From DASULK01 sp036381835 (GTDB lineage Bacteria > Actinomycetota > Actinomycetes > Mycobacteriales > Micromonosporaceae), in contig DASVCA010000031.1 of NCBI GenBank assembly GCA_036381835.1, positions 1 to 21,229 on the forward strand: DNA of 21,229 nt. The letters run 5' to 3'. This document shows positions 1 through 5,727 of the stretch, piece by piece (within the stretch, counting starts at the first letter, position 1; every line of letters starts with the position of its first letter). Below the pieces are notes generated by a model, which worked only from the letters and a program-made list of their open reading frames with translations, searched no databases and was not told the DNA's origin. Both the position numbers and the translations under genes were made by a program.

Positions 1-10
1 CTCGGGATCA

Positions 11-22
11 GGAAGCGCTTCC
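11..22. repeat. 12-bp perfect palindrome upstream of the MazG-like gene
   Basis: The bases GGAAGCGCTTCC form a perfect palindrome about 30 bp before the preferred GTG start. It could be an operator for the MazG-like gene or chance in GC-rich DNA. No matching regulator is recognisable nearby. Confidence 0.3.
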
Positions 23-53
23 GATGGCGGCTGCCGTACTAGGCTGCTCTGCT

Positions 54-383
54 GTGGCGAAACCACCGACCTTGCGGGGCAAGCTGGTACGAGATCGCGT
101 TCCTGAGATCATCCGGCAGGCAGGCTTGGTTCCCATCACCGAGCCTGCACCGCCCCATCTGCTCGGCCAGTATGTGGATGCCAAGCTGCAGGAGGAGCTG
201 CACGAGTATCTGACCTCGGGTGACGTTGAGGAACTGGCCGATCTCATCGAGGTCTGCTTCGCCGCCGCGAAGTGCAAGGGCGTTAGCCCAGAGCAACTAC
301 TGGAGATCGCGCGGGAGAAGCGTGACCGACGTGGGGGCTTCAGCGAACGGATGATCTGGTTCGGCAACCACTCCGACCGATAG
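54..383 (+). CDS. MazG/HisE-like nucleoside triphosphate pyrophosphohydrolase (small)
   Basis: Predicted 109-residue all-alpha NTP pyrophosphohydrolase-like protein, the type often annotated as phosphoribosyl-ATP pyrophosphohydrolase-like. Visible motifs are KLVRDRVPEII (residues 10-20), the acidic helix KLQEELHEY (44-52), the second acidic helix EELADLIEV (59-67) and KRDRRGGFSERM (89-100). The paired E..E/E..D helices are the Mg-binding pattern of the MazG/HisE superfamily. I prefer the GTG at 54 over the in-frame ATG at 24. The extra ten residues are not family-like, and a TAGGCT box (40-45) lies 8 nt before the GTG, as expected for a leaderless transcript. The true substrate is unknown; a house-cleaning role or a mobile-element cargo role are both possible. 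It sits directly before a mobile-DNA scar, so it may be cargo of the lost element. Confidence 0.75.
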   Translation: MAKPPTLRGKLVRDRVPEIIRQAGLVPITEPAPPHLLGQYVDAKLQEELHEYLTSGDVEELADLIEVCFAAAKCKGVSPEQLLEIAREKRDRRGGFSERMIWFGNHSDR

Positions 384-401
384 GGCTCGGCCGTGCAGTG
401 A

Positions 402-689
402 ACTATTGGAAGTCCTGGCCCACCCGGCTCAACCCACGACCTGACCGCCGTCCGCACCCACGGCGTCATCGCCGCTGCCTCACGCGCGCAGGTCGAACTG
501 CTGGCAGACAAGGGGTACCAGGGCGCTGGCACGGTGATCAGCCCGTACAAGAGTCGCAACCCCACCGTTGAGCAGAAGGCCCACAACCGAATGGTCAACA
601 GCCTGCGCGGCCCCGGCGAGCATGGCTTCGCCACTCTCAAGACCTGGCGGATCTTCACCAAAGCCCGCTGCTGTCCTCAGCGGATAGGC
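402..689 (+). pseudogene. IS5-family (DDE_Tnp_4-like) transposase, 3' remnant
   Basis: In the frame of base 402 the translation reads about 95 residues of the C-terminal half of an actinobacterial IS5-group transposase. Recognisable blocks are PGSTHDLTAVRTHGVI (from about 423), LLADKGYQGAG (about 498-530) and GEHGFATLKTWRIFTKARCCP (about 617-677). A stop codon at 399-401 closes the frame upstream. The N-terminal helix-turn-helix and first catalytic Asp region are absent, and family similarity ends near 689. No terminal inverted repeats were found, so this is a truncated, non-functional relic. Its frame runs straight on into the integrase relic that follows. The identification rests on recalled family motifs. 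Confidence 0.8.
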
Positions 690-701
690 CCGCCCCGGAA
701 G

Positions 702-891
702 CTTCGCGCCGCATCCCCGCCACGGCCGGCGGTGACTCGCGACGGCCGGATGTTCAACGGCCCCGACGAGGTACCCGTCCCCGTCTCCAAGAGCACCTGC
801 CTGCGGGCCTGGCGACAGGCGCGGGAAAAAGCGCTGACCCCCGGCCCAGCAGCGGTCACCACTGGCCTGACGCCCGTACGATCCGCGGCAC
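702..891 (+). pseudogene. Tyrosine recombinase (integrase) fragment, frameshifted
   Basis: The translation from about 702 shows a piece of the catalytic domain of an actinomycete phage/ICE-type integrase: DGRMFNGPDEVPVPVSKST (741-797), then LRAWRQAREKALTP (about 801-842). After about 843 the similarity continues in another frame as QQRSPLA-stop-RPYDPRH (847-891). This resembles the family segment ending in PYDLRHA, which carries the second catalytic arginine. There is therefore a frameshift near 843 and an in-frame stop at 868. The first arginine box is missing, and so are the last histidine/tryptophan box and the tyrosine nucleophile. The remnant ends within a few bases of the tRNA-Ser terminator hairpin, as expected for an element once integrated at the tRNA 3' end. 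Not functional. Confidence 0.7.
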
Positions 892-893
892 GG

Positions 894-935
894 GAACGCC
901 CCCTACCCTGTGTTTCAGCAGGTCAGGGGGCGTTC
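894..935 (-). terminator. Hairpin terminator of the tRNA-Ser gene
   Basis: An 11-bp perfect stem (GAACGCCCCCT at 894-904 with its complement at 925-935) encloses a 20-nt loop, and inner CCTG/CAGG pairs (907-910 / 919-922) can extend it. It lies 13 nt beyond the 3' end of the minus-strand tRNA. No U-tract follows, which is common for actinobacterial terminators. Confidence 0.7.
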
Positions 936-948
936 TCGCTGTTCGGCG

Positions 949-1037
949 CGGAGGGCGTGGGATTCGAACCCACGAGGACGGTCACCCGCCCTACCGGTTT
1001 TCAAGACCAGCGCCATCGGCCACTAGGCGAGCCCTCC
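949..1037 (-). tRNA. tRNA-Ser (anticodon UGA)
   Basis: On the minus strand the acceptor arm GGAGGGC (1037-1031) pairs with GCCCTCC (956-950), followed by discriminator G at 949. The D-loop region contains TAGTGGCC. The anticodon stem CTGGT/ACCGG encloses loop CTTGAAA, with anticodon TGA at 1003-1001. A long variable arm marks a class II tRNA, and the T-arm carries GGTTCGAATCCC. Length is 89 nt and CCA is not encoded. UGA reads UCA/UCG serine codons. The 3' end faces the integrase relic, making this a likely former attachment site. Confidence 0.96.
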
Positions 1038-1058
1038 AGAACCGCGGACGATCAGTCC

Positions 1059-1086
1059 GCCGTCGTGCCTAGTGTGCCACGACGGC
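1059..1086. repeat. 9-bp perfect inverted repeat upstream of tRNA-Ser
   Basis: GCCGTCGTG (1059-1067) and CACGACGGC (1078-1086) form a perfect 9-bp stem around a 10-nt loop, 22 bp upstream of the tRNA 5' end on the minus strand. It occupies the expected tRNA promoter region, so it may be an operator-like dyad or a hairpin ending transcription from further upstream. No consensus -35/-10 pair was identified within it. Confidence 0.45.
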
Positions 1087-1185
1087 ACAGCGCCGCGTTG
1101 CAGGCATCATGGACCGTCGGTGGGTCCGGCGGCCGTCGGTCACAGCCGGCCGCACGGATGGGACCCGGCCCGCGGCCGGCGGACA

Positions 1186-1219
1186 TGATGCGATAAGACC
1201 GGGCGTGATGCGATAAGAC
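1186..1219 (+). repeat. Tandem 14-bp direct repeat upstream of the quinone oxidoreductase gene
   Basis: TGATGCGATAAGAC occurs at 1186-1199 and again at 1206-1219, a period of 20 bp. The second copy ends 6 bp before the ATG at 1226. Its TAAGACT portion could act as a -10-like element for a leaderless mRNA, since no Shine-Dalgarno sequence precedes the ATG. Two copies at a near-helical period could bind an activator or repressor side by side, or reflect a promoter duplication. Confidence 0.5.
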
Positions 1220-1225
1220 TTAGCT

Positions 1226-2194
1226 ATGCGCGCGATCACGATCCCCGAGCCGGGCGGACCCGAGGTGCTGACCTGGGCGGAGGTCCCGGACCCTCAACCA
1301 GGCCCCGGCGAGGTCGTGATCGCGGTGCGGGCCGCCGGCGTCAACCGGGCCGACCTGCTGCAGCGGCAGGGACACTACCCGCCACCGGCCGGCGCGCCGC
1401 CGTACCCGGGTCTGGAATGCTCCGGGGTGATCACCGCAATCGGTCCGGACGTCACCGGGTGGCAGGTCGGGCAGGAGGTCTGTGCGCTGCTGTCGGGTGG
1501 CGGCTACGCGGAGCAGGTCGCGGTGCCCGCCGGCCAGCTCCTGCCGATACCCGCCGGGGTCGATCTGCTCGATGCCGCCGGGTTGCCGGAAGTTGCCTGC
1601 ACGGTCTGGTCGAACGTCGTTCAGCTCGCCGGCCTGCGCGCCGGCGAGACACTGCTCGTGCACGGTGGCGGTAGCGGGATCGGGACCTTCGCTGTCCAGC
1701 TCGGCGCCGCCCTCGGCGCCACCGTGATCGCCACCGCGCGCCCGTCCAAGCACGACCGCATTCGGGAGCTGGGCGCCGCACACGTGATCGACTACACCAG
1801 CGCCGACTTCGTCGATGAGGTCAACCGGCGGGGCGGCGCGGACGTGATTCTCGACATCATGGGGGCGGCCTACCTGGGGCGAAACATCGAGGCGCTCGCC
1901 ACCGGCGGCCGGCTGGTCGTGATCGGCCTGCAGGGTGGCCGCAAGGCGGAACTGAACTTGAACACGCTGCTGAGCAAGCGGGGGGCGATCTTCGCGACCA
2001 GCCTGCGGGCCCGCCCGACCACGGAGAAGGCGGAGATCGTACGGGGGGTACGGGAGCAGGTCTGGCCGCTGGTGTCGGCGGGACGGGTGCGTGCGGTCAT
2101 CGACCGGCGGCTGCCCATGACCCAGGCCGCCGAGGCGCACCGGATCGTCGAATCCGGTGATCACCTGGGCAAGGTGCTGCTGACCGTGGCTTAG
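1226..2194 (+). CDS. Zinc-independent NAD(P)H:quinone oxidoreductase (MDR superfamily, PIG3-like)
   Basis: A 322-residue medium-chain dehydrogenase/reductase, full length for the quinone oxidoreductase/TP53I3 branch. The N-terminal GroES-like fold (about 1-120) contains GVNRADLLQRQGHYPPP, typical of this branch, and lacks the zinc-ligand cysteines of alcohol dehydrogenases. A Rossmann domain follows, with the nucleotide-binding loop HGGGSGIG at residues 146-153. It should reduce quinones or other electrophilic carbonyls with NADPH in the cytosol. The ATG has no Shine-Dalgarno sequence, so a leaderless transcript is likely. The gene converges on soxR and their stop codons overlap within four bases (TTAG). 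SoxR proteins of actinomycetes commonly control quinone-handling oxidoreductases, but no SoxR box is visible in front of this gene. Confidence 0.9.
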   Translation: MRAITIPEPGGPEVLTWAEVPDPQPGPGEVVIAVRAAGVNRADLLQRQGHYPPPAGAPPYPGLECSGVITAIGPDVTGWQVGQEVCALLSGGGYAEQVAVPAGQLLPIPAGVDLLDAAGLPEVACTVWSNVVQLAGLRAGETLLVHGGGSGIGTFAVQLGAALGATVIATARPSKHDRIRELGAAHVIDYTSADFVDEVNRRGGADVILDIMGAAYLGRNIEALATGGRLVVIGLQGGRKAELNLNTLLSKRGAIFATSLRARPTTEKAEIVRGVREQVWPLVSAGRVRAVIDRRLPMTQAAEAHRIVESGDHLGKVLLTVA

Positions 2195-2652
2195 GTGCTG
2201 CCGGCTGGTGCCTGCCTCGGCCGCTTGAGAATCCGGGGGCCGGGCCCCTGTGCCGCGAGTCGGTCATCGGGGTTGTAGAGCGCGCACCGCTGCAATGACA
2301 GACAGCCGCAGCCGATGCAGCCGGTGAGCTCGTCACGCAACCGGGTGAGCAGCTCGATCCGCTCGTCGATCCGGGCCCGCCACCGCTGCGACAACCGCGC
2401 CCAGTCCGCTTGGCTCGGGGTGCGCGAGTCGGGCAGGGAATCGAGGGCTTCGCGGATCTCGTCCAACGACACTCCGACCTGCTGGGCTATCCGGATGAAC
2501 GCCACTCGACGCAGCTCGGCACGTTCGTAGCGGCGCTGGTTGCCGGTCGTCCGGGTTGATCGGATCAGCCCGAGCCGTTCGTAGTAGCGCAGCGCCGAGG
2601 CTGCCACGCCGGATCGGGCGGCCATCTCGCCGATGGTCAGCGGATTCTGCAT
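2191..2652 (-). CDS. soxR: Redox-sensing MerR-family regulator SoxR
   Basis: A 153-residue MerR-family transcription factor. The N-terminal winged helix-turn-helix begins LTIGEMAARSGV (5-16) with the family signature ALRYYERLGLI (20-30). A dimerisation helix covers about 80-110. The C-terminal [2Fe-2S] ligand loop has Cys112, Cys115, Cys117 and Cys123, the C-x2-C-x-C-x5-C spacing that defines SoxR. In actinomycetes SoxR senses redox-cycling compounds such as phenazines or quinone antibiotics and activates oxidoreductase and transporter genes. I chose the ATG at 2652 (MQNPLTIGE), the usual SoxR N-terminus. The frame stays open far upstream, but that extension is antisense to the transketolase gene. 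An inverted repeat lies just upstream, between soxR and the divergent transketolase genes. Confidence 0.95.
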   Translation of the reverse strand: MQNPLTIGEMAARSGVAASALRYYERLGLIRSTRTTGNQRRYERAELRRVAFIRIAQQVGVSLDEIREALDSLPDSRTPSQADWARLSQRWRARIDERIELLTRLRDELTGCIGCGCLSLQRCALYNPDDRLAAQGPGPRILKRPRQAPAGST

Positions 2653-2659
2653 ACCGCGC

Positions 2660-2682
2660 CTTGAGGTGAAGTCAGCTTCAAG
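2660..2682. promoter_or_regulatory. Inverted repeat in the soxR/transketolase divergent region (candidate SoxR operator)
   Basis: CTTGAGG (2660-2666) faces CTTCAAG (2676-2682), an imperfect 23-bp dyad with a perfect inner TGAAG-N4-CTTCA. It sits between the divergent starts at 2652 and 2698. On the plus strand TTGAGG (2661-2666) and CATGGT (2686-2691) are separated by 19 bp, the long spacer typical of MerR-activated promoters, with the transcript then starting near the ATG at 2698. The half-sites resemble the SoxR heptamer but point inward, unlike the canonical CCTCAAG-N4-CTTGAGG box, so SoxR binding is only a proposal. Confidence 0.45.
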
Positions 2683-2697
2683 TTGCATGGTAGCGGC

Positions 2698-3534
2698 ATG
2701 ACCGTGACGACCGCCGGGCGCGTTGACGTCGGCTTCGCCGACCGCCCGCCCACCACCGATTTCGCCCGCCTGCCGACGCTGCTGCGCCGGCTCACCGGGG
2801 ACGAGAAGCATCAGCCGAGCTCGTACTCCACGCTGGATGTGCTCTGGGTGCTCTATGACCGCGTACTGCGGGTCGCACCCGACCGACTCGACGCCGTCGA
2901 CCGCGACCGCTTCCTGCTCTCCAAGGGCCACGGTCCGGCCGCCTACTACGCGGTGCTCGCCGCCAAGGGGTTCGTGCCGGAGTCGTGGCTCGACGACCTG
3001 GCCGGACCCGACAGCAGGCTCGGCCACCACCCCGACCGGATGCTCGTGCCGGGGGTGGAGATCGGATCCGGGTCCCTCGGACACGGCCTCGGTCTCGGGG
3101 TCGGGATCGCGCTTGGCCTGCGGGCCCAGGGACTCGCCGGGCCGGGGACGCCACACGGCTACCGCGAACCGCGGGTGTACGTACTGCTCGGCGACGCCGA
3201 GTTGGACGAGGGCTCCAACCATGAGGCGATCTGCTATTCGGGGGCGTGTCGACTGGCGGGGCTGACCGCGATCGTGATCGATAACCAGTCCGCAACCCAC
3301 AGTTGGGCACCGGCCTCGCCGAACACGGGGTACACCGCAGCGGTGCCTACCTACGGCCTGGACAGCGCACCCGCCGAGTCGGTCGGGATAGCGACCCGAT
3401 TCCTGGTCAACGGATGGACCGCCGCCATCGTCAACGGTCGCGATCACGACGCGATCGAGGCCGGCCTGACCCGTTCGGACAGCCGGCGGCCGCACGTGGT
3501 GGTCGCCCGAGTGGAAGGCAAGCAGCATGCGTGA
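2698..3534 (+). CDS. Transketolase, N-terminal (TPP pyrophosphate-binding) subunit
   Basis: A 278-residue N-terminal half of a split transketolase. Motifs are SKGHG (75-79), GSGSLGHGLGLGVGIALG (123-140) and the TPP/Mg motif GDAELDEGSNHEA (165-177) ending at Asn196 in VIDN. With the next gene it should form a heterotetramer that moves a two-carbon ketol unit between phosphorylated sugars. I prefer ATG 2698; a TTG at 2683 would add five residues. No Shine-Dalgarno is present, consistent with a leaderless message. The stop overlaps the next start by 8 bp, so the halves are coupled. Split transketolases often serve a dedicated sugar or secondary pathway instead of central metabolism. The substrate here is unknown. 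Confidence 0.9.
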   Translation: MTVTTAGRVDVGFADRPPTTDFARLPTLLRRLTGDEKHQPSSYSTLDVLWVLYDRVLRVAPDRLDAVDRDRFLLSKGHGPAAYYAVLAAKGFVPESWLDDLAGPDSRLGHHPDRMLVPGVEIGSGSLGHGLGLGVGIALGLRAQGLAGPGTPHGYREPRVYVLLGDAELDEGSNHEAICYSGACRLAGLTAIVIDNQSATHSWAPASPNTGYTAAVPTYGLDSAPAESVGIATRFLVNGWTAAIVNGRDHDAIEAGLTRSDSRRPHVVVARVEGKQHA

Positions 3535-4405
3535 GACCTTCGTCGACACCATGACCGGTCTGCTCGCCGACGACCCGCGAACGGCGCTCGTGCTCGCCGA
3601 CATCTCCGCCGACGCCTTCGCATCCGCGGCGCGGCGGCATCCCGACCGGGTCATCAACGTCGGAATCCGGGAACAGCTGATGCTCGGAGTCGCCGGCGGG
3701 CTGGCGCTGACCGGGCTGCGACCGTTCGTCCACTCCTACGCGACCTTCGTCGTCGACCGGGCGTACGAGCAGATCAAGCTGGATCTCGACCATCAGGGGG
3801 TCGGCGCGGTCCTGGTCAGCGTCGGCGCCTCGTACGACGGGGCTGCGATGGGTCGGACGCACATGTCCCCGATGGATGTGGCGCTTGTCGACACCCTGGG
3901 CGGTTGGACGGTGCAGGTGCCCGGCCATCCGGACGAGGTGCCGCCGCTGCTTGCCGCGAACGCGCGCCGCGACAGCTCCGTCTACCTGCGGCTTTCCACC
4001 CAGCGGAACGAGCGCGCTTGGCCCGGCGACGGCCGGTTGCAGGTGGTACGACGCGGCCATGCGGGAGCGCCGCTGGTCGTGGCGGTCGGGCCGATGCTCG
4101 ATCCCGCACTGCGTGCCCTCGCGGGGCTGGACCTCACGATCGCCTACACCCACACGCCGCGACCGTTCGACACGGCCGGGCTACGCGCGTTGGCGGGCCG
4201 CGAGGTGATCCTCGTCGAGCCGTATCTCGCGGGGACGTCGAGCCGGGTCGTGGCCGAGGCGCTCGGGGACCGCCCGTACCGCCTGCTCAGCCTCGGTGTC
4301 GGCCGCGGCGACCTGCGCCGTTACGGCACGCCGGACGATCACGCGCGCTGGCACGGCTTGGACGCGGCGGGGTTGCGCGAGTCGATCAGCGCGTTCCTGG
4401 GCTGA
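3527..4405 (+). CDS. Transketolase, C-terminal (pyrimidine-binding) subunit
   Basis: A 292-residue protein covering the pyrimidine-binding and C-terminal transketolase domains. GIREQ (46-50) carries the catalytic glutamate (Glu49) that activates the TPP aminopyrimidine. The following HSYATFVVDRAYEQIK (69-84) is typical of the family. The position that usually reads THQ-x-x-ED is GRTHMSPMD (109-117) here, keeping His112 but losing the E-D pair, so substrate recognition may differ from housekeeping transketolase. The gene begins inside the end of the N-terminal subunit gene, and its 3' end overlaps the convergent GT2 gene by 20 bp. The combined length of about 570 residues is shorter than a fused transketolase (about 660), as usual for split forms. 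Confidence 0.9.
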   Translation: MRETFVDTMTGLLADDPRTALVLADISADAFASAARRHPDRVINVGIREQLMLGVAGGLALTGLRPFVHSYATFVVDRAYEQIKLDLDHQGVGAVLVSVGASYDGAAMGRTHMSPMDVALVDTLGGWTVQVPGHPDEVPPLLAANARRDSSVYLRLSTQRNERAWPGDGRLQVVRRGHAGAPLVVAVGPMLDPALRALAGLDLTIAYTHTPRPFDTAGLRALAGREVILVEPYLAGTSSRVVAEALGDRPYRLLSLGVGRGDLRRYGTPDDHARWHGLDAAGLRESISAFLG

Positions 4406-5093
4406 CCGAGGCGCGACGGGCACGTTCCCGGGTGAGGATCCAGACCGCTTCCACGCCGTCCTTCCAGGTGATCTTCTTGCCCTCTTCGCGACCCCTCGCC
4501 CGGTAGCTGATCGGAACCTCGTACGGGCGGATTCGGCGGCGCAGCAGCTTCGCGGTGATCTCCGCCTCCATCCCGAAGCCGGGCGAGCGGACGTCGAGCG
4601 AGCGGTACAAGGCGACCGGCATCAGCTTGAAACAGGTCTCCAGGTCACCGATGTAGGAGTTGAACAACACGTTGGCGACGGTGGTGACCACCTTGTTGCC
4701 GATCACGTACCAGAAGCTGTAGGCACTGTGGCTGCCGAATGTCCGATTCCCGTAGACCACGGTGGCCCGGCCGTCGAGCACCGGTTCGAGCAGCCGTGGG
4801 ATGTCCTGCGGGTCGTACTCGAGGTCGGCGTCGAGGATGACCATGTAGTCGCCCTCGGCGCCGTCCACTGCGCTCCTGATCGCCGCGCCTTTACCGGCGT
4901 TACGGGGGTGGGTGATCACCCGGACCCGGGCATCGTCGAAACTGTCGAGTATCTCGCCGGTACGGTCGCGGCTGCCGTCGTTGACGATGATGAGCTCGAT
5001 CTCGCAGGGGTAGTTGACCGACAGCGCCTGTTTCACGGCGTCCGCGATGCGTTCTTCCTCATTGAAGACGGGCATGAGGATCGAGAGCTTCAC
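4386..5093 (-). CDS. GT2 glycosyltransferase, DPM1/polyprenyl-phosphate-sugar-synthase-like
   Basis: A 235-residue GT-A fold glycosyltransferase. The sequence begins KLSILMPVFNEEERI, then VNDGSRD (37-43), GKGAAIRSAV (68-76) and the metal-binding DADLEYDP (88-95). GDLETCFKL (149-157) and YRARGREEGKKITWKDGVEA (198-216) are hallmarks of the dolichyl-phosphate-mannose/glucose synthase-like branch. It has no C-terminal membrane helices, so it is a soluble or peripheral enzyme that probably moves a sugar from a nucleotide-sugar to polyprenyl phosphate at the inner membrane face. I chose the GTG at 5093 because a GGAG lies about 7 nt upstream; the ATG at 5120 has no such signal. Donor sugar and acceptor cannot be read from sequence. 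Confidence 0.85.
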   Translation of the reverse strand: MKLSILMPVFNEEERIADAVKQALSVNYPCEIELIIVNDGSRDRTGEILDSFDDARVRVITHPRNAGKGAAIRSAVDGAEGDYMVILDADLEYDPQDIPRLLEPVLDGRATVVYGNRTFGSHSAYSFWYVIGNKVVTTVANVLFNSYIGDLETCFKLMPVALYRSLDVRSPGFGMEAEITAKLLRRRIRPYEVPISYRARGREEGKKITWKDGVEAVWILTRERARRASVSPGTR

Positions 5094-5143
5094 GGCGCTT
5101 CTCCACGGTGCTGACGGCAATCGGCGTCAGCGTAACGCGAGCG

Positions 5144-5181
5144 TGAGGTGGATGCACCAGGTCCGGTGCAGTGACACCTCA
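5144..5181 (-). terminator. Hairpin after the 162-residue unknown gene
   Basis: TGAGGTG (5144-5150) pairs with CACCTCA (5175-5181), and an inner TGCACC/GGTGCA pair (5153-5158 / 5165-5170) gives two stacked stems of 7 and 6 bp. It begins 8 nt beyond the stop of the minus-strand gene ending at 5190 and precedes the GT2 start. There is no U-tract. A terminator is most likely; attenuation of the GT2 gene is another possibility. Confidence 0.6.
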
Positions 5182-5189
5182 GGCGACGG

Positions 5190-5678
5190 TCATCGCGGCA
5201 CATGGCAGCCCGTCGCGATCCGTTCGGCAGCCGGCAGGCCGCCCCCGAACGGTGACCGAGCGTTTGCCTGGAATGCGCGGTTGAGTAGCGCATCGAGGCG
5301 CCAGACTTGCTTCGGATGACCGACCTTGATCCAGAACCGCTCCCGCACCCCGTCGACGACGGTGGCCGCCAGCTCGACTCCGGCCATCCGTAGATCGGGG
5401 TTCCAGGTGACGTTGCTCAGGTGGCGCAGTTCGACGTTGAGGTGCAGGTGGAGCCGATGCATCAAGCGACTCTCCTGTGTCACGACCAGTCGACGCTGCG
5501 TCAGCAGCAGTAGGAAGTCCCCCCGCGGACGGGTGGGCCGGACGCAGCGGGTGACCAGGATGGCGGTGTCGTCGGCCGACACGCAGCGGCGGAGGAGTGG
5601 CAGATGCCGACCGATGGCCGGAATGGCGACGCCAGCCTCCGCCGCTGCCGGCAGGAACGTACGTGAGAAGGCGTCCAT
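5190..5678 (-). CDS. Unknown protein, possible bacterial PH-like domain
   Basis: I do not recognise this 162-residue protein as a named family. Composition and pattern are soluble: no signal peptide or membrane helix, and alternating hydrophobic strands through about residues 40-120, for example DFLLLLTQRRLVVTQES (54-70), HLHLNVELRHLSNVTWN (77-93) and GVRERFWIKVG. A short strand series with a TQRRLVV turn followed by a C-terminal helix (about 124-136) is reminiscent of bacterial PH-like domains, a weak fold-level inference. Third-position GC is high in this frame, supporting real coding. It has its own 49-bp upstream gap from the thiolase gene and a hairpin after its stop, so it may be a single-gene unit. 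Confidence 0.65.
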   Translation of the reverse strand: MDAFSRTFLPAAAEAGVAIPAIGRHLPLLRRCVSADDTAILVTRCVRPTRPRGDFLLLLTQRRLVVTQESRLMHRLHLHLNVELRHLSNVTWNPDLRMAGVELAATVVDGVRERFWIKVGHPKQVWRLDALLNRAFQANARSPFGGGLPAAERIATGCHVPR

Positions 5679-5727
5679 GCCGGTTCAACGATTCGTTATG
5701 CGGTTGTGATACGGGTAACAGTCGGGT

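Noticed and set aside
534..1196. A 220-residue frame joining the transposase and integrase relics and continuing across the tRNA
   Set aside because: It is a chance fusion of two truncated genes with the antisense of tRNA-Ser. It should not be read as a functional fusion protein.
2191..3657. A single 488-residue minus-strand reading frame
   Set aside because: Only the part from 2652 downward matches SoxR. The upstream part is antisense to the transketolase genes and has no family features; GC-rich DNA leaves such antisense frames open.
2698..4405. 1-deoxyxylulose-5-phosphate synthase or pyruvate dehydrogenase E1 alpha/beta
   Set aside because: SKGHG, GSGSLGHGL and the N/C split point fit split transketolase better, and no lipoyl or E2/E3 gene is nearby.
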